NCBI GenBank assembly: GCA_947500775.1
Contig: CANMTD010000008.1
Span: 1 to 64,000, forward strand
Length of the DNA: 64,000 nt
From: an uncultured Paracoccaceae bacterium
Lineage (GTDB): Bacteria; Pseudomonadota; Alphaproteobacteria; Rhodobacterales; Rhodobacteraceae
Direction: 5' to 3'
This document shows positions 1-8,921 of this stretch, piece after piece. The notes below the pieces were generated by a model. The model was not told the DNA's origin, did not search any database, and saw only the letters and a list, made by a program, of their open reading frames with translations. Numbering within the stretch: the stretch's first letter is position 1; the number at the start of each line of letters is the position of its first letter. The position numbers were made by a program, and so were the translations under genes.

Positions 1-573
1 GCAGCGTTACTGGCGGTCCTCTGCCTTTATATCTTGCTTTCGCCGGGCTTTGCAGCGGCTCTTGCCGCCGGCGGGCCATCGCTGGCCCGCTTTCTGAGGC
101 AAGTTACGACCAACGGTCTGCCCGTAGTTTTTGCCATAAACTATGTCAGTTTTTTTCTTTTCGCGGTGATACAGAAACCAAAGGTCGCCCGCCGAGATAC
201 GGCGTTTTTCGTGCTGGTGGATATCTTGCTCAGAGCCATTCTCTTTCCAAGCCTCCACGCACTGATCTACGTTTTGTCTGCCGACTGGTTCGAGTCATTC
301 GGGGGCAGTCGTGCAACCGCGTTGTCGGTCGTTGCCCCAACCCTTGCGCGTTCGGCGTTTTTTGAGAACATCTCCGGAGTTTATCTTTATGCGACAATGA
401 TCAGCGCGCTGCCGCTATATGTTTCAGCTTTCGGGCAGTCGGAATTTCTTGGACCGACCGTTCGTCGCTTGCCAATAAAAGCGGGCTTGATGCTGCTCGC
501 CTTGTTTGCGTTTGCCCTGTCGGTCGGATTGATCGCAATCGGTGCACAAGGCATCGCATTCCTTCAGGGCTAA
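1..573 (+). CDS. Integral membrane protein, 5'-truncated by window edge, unrecognised
   Basis: The reading frame is open from base 1 to the TAA at 571-573, so the start lies outside the window; the TTG at 34 is only an internal codon. The visible part is strongly hydrophobic with about four to five membrane segments and a small soluble loop. I recognise no family motif. It ends 12 bases before the convergently transcribed APC permease. Function unknown; it could be an integral membrane subunit of a transporter whose start lies upstream. Confidence 0.55.
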   Translation, partial: AALLAVLCLYILLSPGFAAALAAGGPSLARFLRQVTTNGLPVVFAINYVSFFLFAVIQKPKVARRDTAFFVLVDILLRAILFPSLHALIYVLSADWFESFGGSRATALSVVAPTLARSAFFENISGVYLYATMISALPLYVSAFGQSEFLGPTVRRLPIKAGLMLLALFAFALSVGLIAIGAQGIAFLQG

Positions 574-584
574 ATGATGGCTGG

Positions 585-1910
585 CTATTCACCGTGGGAA
601 TGCGCGGCCTGAGGTGCCAACCATCGCGACAAGTAAACGCGCTCGAAAGCGAAGACAGCGATCATTCCGACAGCCGCATACAGAACGATCATCGGGTCGC
701 TTTGAAGCTTCATCACGGTGAAAGCTGCCAGTACAACTACATCGAGCGCCAGGGCAGTCAAAAGCACGATACCTGAGGCGCCGACGTCTGCTCGACGATA
801 GTGGAACACGCCCCAATGTATGATCATGTCCATGACGAGGTAAAAGAAGGCACCGAGGGATGCGATCCGGCCTAAATCAAAGAGCACGGCCAACGTCGCT
901 GCGATGACGACAGTATAGACCAGGGTGTGGCGTTGGATGGGACCTGGCATACCGAAGTGGCTGTGCGGGATCATTTCCATGTCGGTCAGCATCGCCAGCA
1001 TACGCGACACCGCGAAGACGCTGGCCAGAACGCCGGACGCCGTTGCGACAGCGGCCAGGATCACCGTGAGTATGAAGCCGGTTTGTCCAAGGGCGGGCTG
1101 CGCCGCCTGTGCCAGCGAATAGTCACGCGCTGAGATGATCTCCTCGATCGTGAGACTCGAACCGACCCCGTAGGCGACCAACAGGTAGACGACGACGCAG
1201 ATTCCGATCGAGAACATGATCGCTCGGCCAACATTGCGATTTGGTTCAGTGATCTCGGCCCCGCTGTTGGTGATCGTGGTGAACCCCTTGAACGCGAGGA
1301 TGGCCAGCGCCGTAGAGGCGATGAACCCCGTGAGCCCGTAGGATTGAGAGGTCTCGGACGCAGCGGCGAACGCAAAACCACTAGACCACAGGGCCGCGAT
1401 GCCAAACAGAGCTATGCCTCCAATCTTGATCGCTGCCATGATCAGCGAGAACAGCCCGACCGAGCGATTTCCGGCGATGTTCACCAGAAAGGCGAAAACG
1501 ATCACGGCCACGGCCAGGGCGGGGACCAGTGGGCCGCCTTCGATATCGAAAGGGCGCAAGACATAGGTGGCGAAGGTTCGCGCGACGAGGCTTTCCGCGA
1601 TCACCATGCTGAGCGCCATCAGCAGCGCGGCACCGCCCGCGATGGCTCCGGGGCCATAGCACTTCTGCAGGATCATGGCGATGCCACCCGAGGACGGCCA
1701 TTTGTTCGACATCCTGATGTAGCTGTAGGCGCTGAAGCTTGTGACGACCGCGCCGGCGATGAATGCAAGCGGGAAAAGCGGGCCGGCGAGCTGCGCGATT
1801 TGCCCCGTCAACGCAAAGATTCCGGCGCCGATCATCACGCCTGTTCCCATCGCAATGGCTCCGCCCAGACTGATGGAATCTTCGCGGTACGTTTCTTTTT
1901 CGCTCTGCAT
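585..1910 (-). CDS. APC-superfamily amino acid/polyamine permease
   Basis: A 441-residue inner-membrane transporter with about twelve hydrophobic segments. The first segment carries the glycine-rich APC signature GTGVMIGAGIF (about residues 22-32), which in this superfamily unwinds TM1 around the substrate carboxylate. Family members exchange or take up amino acids or polyamines; the substrate cannot be read from sequence. The ATG at 1910 is preceded by an AGGGGA ribosome site. It is transcribed in the same direction as the copper ATPase upstream, with a 48-base gap, so it may be read from the same CueR-type promoter. A link to metal stress is inference only. Confidence 0.82.
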   Translation of the reverse strand: MQSEKETYREDSISLGGAIAMGTGVMIGAGIFALTGQIAQLAGPLFPLAFIAGAVVTSFSAYSYIRMSNKWPSSGGIAMILQKCYGPGAIAGGAALLMALSMVIAESLVARTFATYVLRPFDIEGGPLVPALAVAVIVFAFLVNIAGNRSVGLFSLIMAAIKIGGIALFGIAALWSSGFAFAAASETSQSYGLTGFIASTALAILAFKGFTTITNSGAEITEPNRNVGRAIMFSIGICVVVYLLVAYGVGSSLTIEEIISARDYSLAQAAQPALGQTGFILTVILAAVATASGVLASVFAVSRMLAMLTDMEMIPHSHFGMPGPIQRHTLVYTVVIAATLAVLFDLGRIASLGAFFYLVMDMIIHWGVFHYRRADVGASGIVLLTALALDVVVLAAFTVMKLQSDPMIVLYAAVGMIAVFAFERVYLSRWLAPQAAHSHGE

Positions 1911-1958
1911 AAATGGTCCCCTTTTAATTTTGGTTCGTCCGAATGCTGTTGCGCGCTT

Positions 1959-4304
1959 CTAGATACGAACGCCGCGAAGGCGCAGCGAATTGAGCACCAC
2001 CGAGATTGACGACGCGCTCATGGCGAAGGCAGCAAACATCGGACTGATGAGGATGCCAAAGAAGGGAAACAGAACTCCCGCCGCGACCGGCACGCCGGAG
2101 GCGTTGTAGATCAGCGCGAAGAACAGGTTCTGGCGGATGTTGCGCATAGTGGCCCGGGCGAGCCGCCGCGCACGCACGATACCGTCGAGGTTGCCCTTGA
2201 CCAGCGTGATGCCCGCGCTTTCGATGGCCACATCGGCGCCAGTGCCCATGGCGATGCCGACATCGGCTTGTGCCAAGGCCGGCGCGTCGTTGACGCCATC
2301 CCCGGCCATCGCGACCCTGTGACCCGCCTCTTGCAATTCACGGATGATCCGCGCCTTGTCCTCCGGCAGCACGTCGGCCCGGATCTCATCGATGCCGAGC
2401 CGTGCGCCGATGGCGTTGGCAGTGCGTTCGTTGTCTCCGGTCGCCATGATGACGCGGAACCCCAGTTCATGCAGGTCCTTGATGGCCGCAGGTGTGCTCT
2501 TCTTCACCGGATCGGCGACAGCGACAAGACCTGCAATGTCGCCATCCAGCACCACGAACATTACCGTCTCACCTTCGTCGCGGCGGGCATTGGCCTTGGC
2601 GGTCAACGCGCCTGCCTCGAGCCCTAGTTCGCGGATCATCGCCAGATTGCCGAGCGCCACCGCTTTGCCGCCCACAACACCCTTGACGCCCTTGCCAGTG
2701 ATCGCCTCGAAGTCCCGAGCATTGTCCATTTTGACATCTCGCTCCTCCGCACCCCTGACGATCGCTTCGGCCAAGGGGTGCTCCGATCCGCGCTCAAGCG
2801 ATGCGGCGAGACGCAAGACCTCGGCTTCGTCGTGGCCGGGTTGCGGGAGTACGTCGACAAGCCGCGGCTTGCCTTCGGTCAACGTGCCGGTCTTGTCGAC
2901 GATCAGGGTATCGACTTTCTCGAACCGCTCCAGCGCCTCGGCGTTCTTGATTAGGACCCCTGCCTGAGCGCCCCGTCCTGTCGCCGTCATGATCGACATC
3001 GGTGTCGCCAGGCCAAGCGCACAAGGACAAGCGATGATCAGAACCGCCACTGCCGAAATCAATGCGTAGGAAAGCGCAGGCGCGGGCCCCCAGATCGCCC
3101 AGGCGATGAAGGACAGGACCGCGATACCGATGACGGCCGGAACGAAATATCCCGCCACCTTGTCGGCATATTTCTGGATCGGGGCGCGCGAGCGCTGCGC
3201 GTTCGACACCATCTCGACAATTTGAGCCAGCATCGTGTCGGACCCGACACGCGTCGCCTCCATCACCAGACTGCCAGTGCCGTTGATCGTCGCACCAGTT
3301 ACCGGGTCGCCTTCGGTCTTCTCGACCGGCACAGGTTCACCGGAGATCATGCTTTCGTCGATCGAGGACCGGCCGTCCAGAACCACGCCATCGACAGGAA
3401 CCTTGTCACCGGGCCGTACGCGCAGCCGGTCGCCGACCTGTACGTCCTCCAGCGGGATCTCCTCTTCGGAGCCATCGTCCCGCATGACCCGCGCGGTCTT
3501 GGCGGCCATATCGAGTAGCGCACGGATCGCCTTGCCGGTTCCTTCACGTGCGCGCAATTCCATCACCTGACCGAGCAGCACGAGCGTCACGATCACCGCC
3601 GCCGCCTCGAAGTAGACGCCGACATGGCCTTCGGAGTCTCGGAACCCATCAGGGAATATGTCCGGTGCGAGAACGGCAACGACGCTGAAGAGCCAGGCGG
3701 CAAGAACGCCCATGCCGATCAGGGAGAACATGTTGAGGTTCAATGTGCGGAACGAAATCCATCCGCGTTCCAGAAACGGCCAGCCGCACCACAAGACCAC
3801 TGGCGTTGCCAGGATCAATTCGATCCATTGTGTGGTGCCTTCGCCAAAAAAAGTCCGGACTGCGGGGAAACCGACGAATGGCCCCATCGTGAGGACAAGG
3901 AGCGGGATCGTCAGGACTGTGCCGACCCAGAACCGCCGTGTGAAATCCACCAGTTCGGGATTTGGACCTTCATCGCCCGGCACACCGGATTCCAGTTCCA
4001 ACCCCATGCCACAGATCGGGCACGCGCCCGGATCAGGCTGCCGCACCTGAGGGTGCATCGGGCAAGTGTAAATGGGACCATCATGCCCTTGGGGAACCAG
4101 ATCATATCGTCCATCCGCCGGCGCGGCACCTGCTTGGTGGTCGTGATGATCATGTGCTGAATGGACCTCGAGCTCCGATTCCGGCACGAGATGCATCCCG
4201 CATTTCGGACAATTGCCGGGCTCAACCTGCCGCACCTCAGGGTGCATTGGGCAAACGAATACCGAAGAAGCTGCTGTGGTTTCAGAACTGTCGGGGGTGC
4301 TCAT
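1959..4304 (-). CDS. copA-like: Cu(I)-exporting P1B-type ATPase with two N-terminal CPMHP zinc-ribbon-like domains
   Basis: A 781-residue P1B-1 ATPase that should pump Cu(I) from cytoplasm to periplasm. The N-terminus has no HMA domains but two heavy-metal-binding modules of the form CPMHPEVR...CPKCGMHL (about residues 18-40) and CPMHPQVR...CPICGMGL (about 80-103), separated by a His-rich linker. The core shows the CPC metal site in [11 protein letters not shown], the phosphorylation motif DKTGT, an HP motif (EHPLAEAIV), TGDN and GDGVNDAP, and a C-terminal MSASS typical of Cu(I) pumps. I placed the start at 4304 (GGAAAGGA upstream) rather than at 4364, because the upstream promoter would start transcription near 4327. 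A CueR-type operator lies just upstream. Confidence 0.93.
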   Translation of the reverse strand: MSTPDSSETTAASSVFVCPMHPEVRQVEPGNCPKCGMHLVPESELEVHSAHDHHDHQAGAAPADGRYDLVPQGHDGPIYTCPMHPQVRQPDPGACPICGMGLELESGVPGDEGPNPELVDFTRRFWVGTVLTIPLLVLTMGPFVGFPAVRTFFGEGTTQWIELILATPVVLWCGWPFLERGWISFRTLNLNMFSLIGMGVLAAWLFSVVAVLAPDIFPDGFRDSEGHVGVYFEAAAVIVTLVLLGQVMELRAREGTGKAIRALLDMAAKTARVMRDDGSEEEIPLEDVQVGDRLRVRPGDKVPVDGVVLDGRSSIDESMISGEPVPVEKTEGDPVTGATINGTGSLVMEATRVGSDTMLAQIVEMVSNAQRSRAPIQKYADKVAGYFVPAVIGIAVLSFIAWAIWGPAPALSYALISAVAVLIIACPCALGLATPMSIMTATGRGAQAGVLIKNAEALERFEKVDTLIVDKTGTLTEGKPRLVDVLPQPGHDEAEVLRLAASLERGSEHPLAEAIVRGAEERDVKMDNARDFEAITGKGVKGVVGGKAVALGNLAMIRELGLEAGALTAKANARRDEGETVMFVVLDGDIAGLVAVADPVKKSTPAAIKDLHELGFRVIMATGDNERTANAIGARLGIDEIRADVLPEDKARIIRELQEAGHRVAMAGDGVNDAPALAQADVGIAMGTGADVAIESAGITLVKGNLDGIVRARRLARATMRNIRQNLFFALIYNASGVPVAAGVLFPFFGILISPMFAAFAMSASSISVVLNSLRLRGVRI

Positions 4305-4333
4305 TTTGCGGTCCTTTCCGAGAATGCTTCTCT

Positions 4334-4364
4334 TGCCTAAGGCTTCCATCCACAGGAGGGTCAA
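4334..4364 (-). promoter_or_regulatory. CueR-type MerR promoter/operator of the copper ATPase
   Basis: On the minus strand: -35 TTGACC (4364-4359), a 19-bp spacer CTCCTGTGGATGGAAGCCT, then -10 TAGGCA (4339-4334). The over-long 19-bp spacer with an internal dyad is the hallmark of promoters that MerR-family activators untwist. Predicted start of transcription is near 4327, ahead of the ATG at 4304. Confidence 0.75.
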
Positions 4365-4382
4365 GAGAGATCAGTATGGTGA

Positions 4383-5303
4383 TTACATTGCGGATCTGCG
4401 GGGTGGCGCTGTCCGGCCCCGTTCCCGTCGGGCGAGCACGATCAACGCCAGCCCGACCAACACCATCGGCATGGAGAGCAACTGGCCCATCGTCAAATCC
4501 CACTCACCAAAATGGAGCGCATGGCCAATCGGGTTGTCCGCCGTCACAAACTGTTGGTCCGGTTGCCGGAACATCTCGACGAAACTTCGGGCAAGACCAT
4601 AGCCGGTCAGAAACACGCCAGCCAAGGCACCGGGCATTTTCAGCCAGCCCCGGCCCCAAGCGAGATAAATGAGCAGCATTCCAAGAATGAGCCCCTCCAA
4701 TAGCGCCTCGTACAGCTGGGACGGGTGTCGGGCGCAGAGGCCGCTAATCCCTGGGCAGGCCTGCGCGACTTCGCCGGGAAAGATCACCGCCCAGGGAACG
4801 TCCGTCGGCCGCCCCCACAGCTCGTTGTTGGTGAAGTTCGCCAGCCTCCCAAGAAACAAGCCTGGTGGTGTTGTCAAAGCCAGCAAGTCGCCAGTGCTGA
4901 GCAATGACGCGTTTTGTCGAAGGCAGAACAACAAGGCCGCGATGACAACGCCCGCGAAGCCCCCGTGGAAAGACATGCCGCCTTGCCAGACCATCAGAAT
5001 CTCCAAGGGATTGGCGAGATAATATGCGGGCTGGTAGAACAGTACAAAGCCCAGGCGACCACCAGCAATCACGCCGATGATGATCCACGTCAGAAGATCT
5101 TCGATCTGCGTCCGGTCAAGCGGCGGTCCAACTGATGTCCAGAGCGCGGGACGGCTTATGGCACTCAAACAAATGCGCCAGCCAATCAGGATACCGAAGA
5201 TATAGGCTAGCGCGTACCAGCGGAGTGCGAATGTGACCCCCCCGATGTCGAAGGAGAAGAGGTCGGTTCCAATATCCGGAAATGGCAATCCCGCTGGCAG
5301 CAC
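4383..5303 (-). CDS. lgt: Prolipoprotein diacylglyceryl transferase (Lgt)
   Basis: An inner-membrane enzyme that transfers diacylglycerol from phosphatidylglycerol to the lipobox cysteine, the first step of lipoprotein maturation. The 306-residue protein has the Lgt landmarks: GRLGFVLFY, the HGG motif in MSFHGGFAG, the signature [15 protein letters not shown], and [12 protein letters not shown] with several membrane helices. The start is GTG at 5303. Standing in a metal island it is probably a second copy beside a chromosomal lgt. LspA and Lnt homologues lie 45 kb away at 49400-51456, so all three lipoprotein enzymes are on this replicon. Its 3' end lies 19 bases from the copper ATPase operator. 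Confidence 0.93.
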   Translation of the reverse strand: MLPAGLPFPDIGTDLFSFDIGGVTFALRWYALAYIFGILIGWRICLSAISRPALWTSVGPPLDRTQIEDLLTWIIIGVIAGGRLGFVLFYQPAYYLANPLEILMVWQGGMSFHGGFAGVVIAALLFCLRQNASLLSTGDLLALTTPPGLFLGRLANFTNNELWGRPTDVPWAVIFPGEVAQACPGISGLCARHPSQLYEALLEGLILGMLLIYLAWGRGWLKMPGALAGVFLTGYGLARSFVEMFRQPDQQFVTADNPIGHALHFGEWDLTMGQLLSMPMVLVGLALIVLARRERGRTAPPRRSAM

Positions 5304-5408
5304 TGGGTCAGTTCCTCATCAGGAATTTACGTGGGGATTAGATGGCATTAATCGAGCACCGCCAATGGCGCTGGCTCTGCGACAGGGCATCCAACGCCCA
5401 TCCCGCCA

Positions 5409-5795
5409 TCACGCGGTGTCGAGGGCGTCCCGCAGGAGATCGCGGACTTCGCCGGCGACCGCGTCCAGGTCTTGGTTCTGCACCGCCTGCATCGAAGCGA
5501 CAGGATCGACCGCGCTGACCTCGGTGTCGCCGTCCACTTGCCGCAGGATAACATTGCAGGGAAGCATCGCACCGATGCGAGGCTCGATCTCGATGGCTTT
5601 GTGCGCCATGCCCGGATTACAGGCCCCCAAGATGCGGTAAGGCGGCATGTCCGCATCAAGTTTCTTTTTCATCGTCGCTTTGACGTCAATCTCAGTCAAA
5701 ACGCCGAAGCCCTTGTCTGCCAAAGCATCCCGAACACGCATCTCTGCGTCATCGATTTTGGTGTCTTTCAGGACGCGATCATAGGTATAGGCCAT
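5409..5795 (-). CDS. DUF302 family protein
   Basis: A 128-residue protein of the DUF302 family. It has the family pattern of an N-terminal strand-rich half with KGFGVLTEIDV (about residues 39-49), a central YRILGACNP and a later MLPCNVILR. The two cysteines in GACNP and LPCNV are candidate ligands. No signal peptide is visible, so it is probably cytoplasmic. The biochemical role of DUF302 proteins is not established; they often sit in sulfur and metal gene clusters. The ATG at 5795 follows GGAAAATTCC and matches the usual family N-terminus; the ORF could begin 12 codons earlier. It lies upstream of lgt on the same strand. Confidence 0.8.
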   Translation of the reverse strand: MAYTYDRVLKDTKIDDAEMRVRDALADKGFGVLTEIDVKATMKKKLDADMPPYRILGACNPGMAHKAIEIEPRIGAMLPCNVILRQVDGDTEVSAVDPVASMQAVQNQDLDAVAGEVRDLLRDALDTA

Positions 5796-5904
5796 GGGAA
5801 TTTTCCTTTCAGTGTCTCTATTTGTTGGCATACCGAGGCTAAACGGTTCAGGTCGCGGTTCGGTTCAATGTCCCGACCGCGAATGGTTTTGGCGTTGTGA
5901 GGAC

Positions 5905-5930
5905 GGGTGCCGGAAAATAAACCGGCACCC
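5905..5930. terminator. Perfect 9-bp hairpin 3' of the EF-hand gene
   Basis: GGGTGCCGG (5905-5913) is the exact reverse complement of CCGGCACCC (5922-5930), with an 8-base A/T loop. It sits just after the stop of the EF-hand gene on the minus strand. There is no clear U-tract, so it may act as a weak terminator or an RNA 3'-end stabiliser. Confidence 0.5.
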
Positions 5931-5936
5931 ATTGGC

Positions 5937-6545
5937 TCAGTTGTCCTGCATCATGGAGCCGTTGCCCATGCCCTGACCGTTGCCGGGCCGCGCAGGCGCA
6001 TCTGCCATATTCGACCGCATCATCTGCATCCGCTCCATCCTATCGGCAGGAGCGGCCATCTCTTCCGGCGTCACCGCGCCGTCGCCATCGGCATCGAGGT
6101 GTTGGAAACGATCCACCATCATTTCGCGGATCATTGCGCTGTGGAGAGCTTCAAACTCGGTAATCGAGAGGTTTCCATCCCCATCGCTGTCAAACTCGGA
6201 AAGCTTGGCCTGAAGCCGCGTGCGCATTTCTTCCGGCGTGGTTGTGCCGTCTCCATCAGTGTCGAACATTTGCATCATGCCGGCACCCATGCCTGGGCCC
6301 ATCATACCACTGCCCATGCCTGCGCCCATCATGCCGCCGCCCATCATGTTCCCGTGCATGCGCTTCATCATGTCCATCATTCCGCCCATGTTCGCCATCA
6401 TGCCCGGACCACCGTTCTGCATCATGCCTGCCCCACCTTGGGCACCAAGCTGCCCACCGTGCCCATGGTTGGCATCCGCGAAGGCCGCGCCACCAAAGGC
6501 GGTTGCAGCCAGGGTCATTGCAGCGAGTAAAGTGTTGCGTTTCAT
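5937..6545 (-). CDS. Periplasmic methionine-rich EF-hand protein
   Basis: A 202-residue secreted protein starting MKRNTLLAAMTLAATAFGG, a Sec signal ending near FADA. After a short HGHGG segment comes a Met/Gly-rich stretch (about residues 40-92) dominated by MMG repeats, a composition seen in periplasmic Cu(I)-binding proteins. Three EF-hand loops follow: DTDGDGTTTPEE, DSDGDGNLSITE and DADGDGAVTPEE, each with the calcium-binding acidic pattern. The C-terminus is again Met/Asn-rich. It may act as a copper sponge with a calcium-dependent fold (inference). The ATG at 6545 was chosen over 6554 because the signal peptide begins there. A candidate response-regulator box lies about 110 bases upstream. 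Confidence 0.8.
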   Translation of the reverse strand: MKRNTLLAAMTLAATAFGGAAFADANHGHGGQLGAQGGAGMMQNGGPGMMANMGGMMDMMKRMHGNMMGGGMMGAGMGSGMMGPGMGAGMMQMFDTDGDGTTTPEEMRTRLQAKLSEFDSDGDGNLSITEFEALHSAMIREMMVDRFQHLDADGDGAVTPEEMAAPADRMERMQMMRSNMADAPARPGNGQGMGNGSMMQDN

Positions 6546-6656
6546 TTCGATCACCTCGTGTCAGTGTTGCGATACCCACTATATGGGATGCACCTGCAGA
6601 TGCGGAATAACACGCGAGCCGGTGTTTTGTATCGCGAGGTCACAAAGGCGGGGTCT

Positions 6657-6672
6657 GTTACAAACTGCGACA
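6657..6672 (-). promoter_or_regulatory. Candidate response-regulator box, TGTAnC-like tandem repeat
   Basis: On the minus strand: TGTCGC-AGTT-TGTAAC, two half-sites 10 bp apart, similar to the boxes at 8895, 21686 and 31242. It lies upstream of the EF-hand gene. It is the weakest match of the set. Confidence 0.3.
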
Positions 6673-6852
6673 AATCAATTCGGGGCGAACGCTCCTCTTC
6701 ATCTAAGACATGCGATATCCAGAGAAAAACCTGTCGAGGAGTCGTGTACCAACTGACACCGAAACCATGTTTCGGTGGAAGTGAAATTCGGAAGAGTTGG
6801 TGTCGAGAGTGGCAGAGGCCCTGATGTTCCCGAAAATTCAGTCATTCAACCC

Positions 6853-7500
6853 ATGGCAGGAGGCTGCAAGTTGCTCTTTTTGAACCGCATTTTCTTGGTG
6901 CTTGCCTTGGTGATTTTGGCGGGGTGCGGTGCAGGAAACGACATGCGCCCTGATGCTTCAGCCGAAGTCATCAGTAGTGCATCCTACAGTCACGACGGAC
7001 CGGCCGCGTTGACGCTGTACACTATGATCAATAACAGGTCCGGGGCGGGTGCGCATACCAGCGTCATGATCAATGGGTCGCAGCGCGTTATCTTCGATCC
7101 GGCAGGAACGGTCCGGCTGAGCGCGGTACCGGAACGGGGAGATGTGCTTTATGGCATTACTCCACAAGTGGCCGATTTTTACGCACGGGCTCATGCACGG
7201 GAGACCTACCATGTCGTCATACAAGAGATCGATGTGTCCCCCGAAGTCGCGGAGCGCGCCTTGCAACTTGCATTGGCAAACGGTCCGGCTGCTTCAGGCT
7301 TTTGTAGCGTCAGTACTTCTGCGATCCTAAGGCAATTACCAGGATTTGAATCCATTGGACGCACATTTTTTCCAAAGCGCCTGATGGCGGATTTTGGCAA
7401 GTTGCCGGGCGTGCGAACCACAAAGCTGTTCGAGAACGATGAGGACGACAAATCCGTAGCGATCGCACAGTTCGAAAATTCACTTGCGACGCGGCCTTGA
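6853..7500 (+). CDS. Putative lipoprotein, possible papain-like amidase fold, unrecognised family
   Basis: A 215-residue protein starting at the ATG at 6853, with a hydrophobic signal and the lipobox LAGC near residue 25. The mature part has a strand-rich segment TLYTMINNRSGAGAHTSV and later GFCSVSTSAIL. A histidine followed far downstream by a cysteine at a helix start resembles the order in permuted NlpC/P60-type hydrolases, but this is weak and catalytic activity is not shown. It is transcribed divergently from the EF-hand gene; the 307-base intergenic region between them probably carries both promoters. It could equally be a non-enzymatic envelope lipoprotein. Confidence 0.6.
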   Translation: MAGGCKLLFLNRIFLVLALVILAGCGAGNDMRPDASAEVISSASYSHDGPAALTLYTMINNRSGAGAHTSVMINGSQRVIFDPAGTVRLSAVPERGDVLYGITPQVADFYARAHARETYHVVIQEIDVSPEVAERALQLALANGPAASGFCSVSTSAILRQLPGFESIGRTFFPKRLMADFGKLPGVRTTKLFENDEDDKSVAIAQFENSLATRP

Positions 7501-7587
7501 GTGTTCGTCCAACAATTCGTTGCAAGTTGTCCCTGCACGACGCGGTACTCGGCGTGTGAGCCAAAGATTCTCTGTCCTACGAATAGG

Positions 7588-8253
7588 TCAGCTTCGAGCG
7601 GTAACGCTGTCTTCGGCCGAGTAAAGGAACGCCGTCGATCCGACAGCGACATTCGGATAGAGATCATTGATATGGGCCATCACCATGCGCACGCATCCCG
7701 AACTGGCCCGGCCGCCAATGCTGCGAGGGCTCGGCGTTCCGTGAATTCGAAGGTACGTATCCCGATCTCCGACGAATAGATACAAAGCCCTGCTGCCCAA
7801 GGCATTGTTGGGGCCGGGCTCCATACCGTCGGCAAACCGCTCGTAAGCCTCCGGATCGCGTTCGATCATTGACTGTGTTGGCGTCCAGTGCGGCCATTCG
7901 ACCTTTCGGCGGATCGTATAGGTGCCGGGTTCATAGAGATCGCCCTTGGCAATCGCGACCCCGTAGCGCATCGCGGTGCCATCTTCCTCGATATGGTACA
8001 GATAGCGCGCGATCGCATCGACGTGAATGTCACCCGGGCGCAAACCGTCATTCGCCAAAACGCGTTGCGGCAGCAGCCTGGGATGCAGCCCCCATGGGTT
8101 GGTTGTTGCCGGGTCATAGTTGGCGGGCGTGACCTGCGCATCCCAAGCTGCTTTTTCGGCTGTTGTCGGCCAGGTCTTAGCGAATGCTGGCGAACTCAGA
8201 GAAGCTGAAAACAGCGAGCCGGAAAGTGCAAGGAAGTGTCGTCTTGTAACCAT
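7588..8253 (-). CDS. L,D-transpeptidase (YkuD/ErfK type), copper-block copy
   Basis: A 221-residue exported enzyme predicted to make L,D-crosslinks in peptidoglycan or to attach proteins to it. The N-terminus is a signal beginning MVTRRHFLALSG, with a weak Tat look. The catalytic region shows YLRIHGTPSPRSIG and SSGCVRM, giving the His, the nucleophilic Cys and the conserved Arg of the YkuD fold near the C-terminus. It follows dsbB by 42 bases and is probably cotranscribed with it and with the multicopper oxidase. A close paralogue lies at 54883-55545 behind a different metal promoter: the two share long stretches including the exact tail SAEDSVTARS. Confidence 0.9.
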   Translation of the reverse strand: MVTRRHFLALSGSLFSASLSSPAFAKTWPTTAEKAAWDAQVTPANYDPATTNPWGLHPRLLPQRVLANDGLRPGDIHVDAIARYLYHIEEDGTAMRYGVAIAKGDLYEPGTYTIRRKVEWPHWTPTQSMIERDPEAYERFADGMEPGPNNALGSRALYLFVGDRDTYLRIHGTPSPRSIGGRASSGCVRMVMAHINDLYPNVAVGSTAFLYSAEDSVTARS

Positions 8254-8295
8254 GAAGCGAAGCCCTTTGTTTGTTTTCGATGAATGCGAGACGAT

Positions 8296-8808
8296 TCAAG
8301 AAACGTCCGCGACCCCATGCCATCGACCCTTTTGATGTCTTGCGATCGCGACCAACCAGAGGCAAGCAAGGACACCGCTTAGGATCGCGTTCCAACTCGC
8401 CATGGACAACGTCAGAAATTCCCAGACAACCTCATTGCACAGAACAAGAGTGGACGCATTTGAACTCGCAGAGGGCAGCAATTCCGATACCGACATTTGG
8501 GAAACATCGAGGCCGGATCCCGTGCAAGAAGTCGGTCCCTCCCACCAGCCGCGCTCGACACCGGTATGAAACATTCCCAACGCGGATGTGCTGAGTGCCG
8601 ACAGGGCACCGATTATCAGGATTGGCAAAATCGGCAGAGCAAAGAGCAACAGAGCGCCCATTCCAATGGCGATTGCGTGTGGGTAGCGTTGCCAGATGCA
8701 CATTGCGCACGGCGCGTACCCAAGAGCCTGGAAAACGAAGGCCCCTAACAGCAAGGCGGCTGATCCTGCCGCCGCAGTCATGCCGAGAGATTTTGGTGTC
8801 AGGGTCAA
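8296..8808 (-). CDS. dsbB-like: Disulfide bond formation protein DsbB family
   Basis: A 170-residue inner-membrane quinone-linked oxidase that re-oxidises DsbA. Four hydrophobic segments are visible. The first periplasmic loop follows PCAMCIWQR (a CxxC pair), and the second loop carries SCTGSGLD and a later LVLC cysteine, matching the two redox pairs of DsbB. The start appears to be TTG at 8808 with GGGAG upstream; an ATG nine codons later is possible. It lies between a multicopper oxidase (113 bases upstream) and an L,D-transpeptidase. It probably supports folding of the disulfide-containing periplasmic proteins of the island. A second member of the family is at 44576-44998. Confidence 0.85.
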   Translation of the reverse strand: MTLTPKSLGMTAAAGSAALLLGAFVFQALGYAPCAMCIWQRYPHAIAIGMGALLLFALPILPILIIGALSALSTSALGMFHTGVERGWWEGPTSCTGSGLDVSQMSVSELLPSASSNASTLVLCNEVVWEFLTLSMASWNAILSGVLACLWLVAIARHQKGRWHGVADVS

Positions 8809-8894
8809 TGAACGCTCCCGTTGGCAATCGATGGACCTGTTTCTCGCTTGTCAGGTTACGTAGACGGCAAAAGGCCTGTTATCATTCAGAGATT

Positions 8895-8910
8895 TGTAAC
8901 GGTATGTATC
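8895..8910 (+). promoter_or_regulatory. Candidate response-regulator box TGTAAC-GGTA-TGTATC
   Basis: Two TGTAnC half-sites are spaced 10 bp apart (one helical turn), typical of OmpR-family tandem sites. It lies in the gap between the multicopper oxidase and dsbB. The same architecture occurs before the two-component genes at about 31.25 kb. Confidence 0.45.
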
Positions 8911-8921
8911 CGTCTCGACCC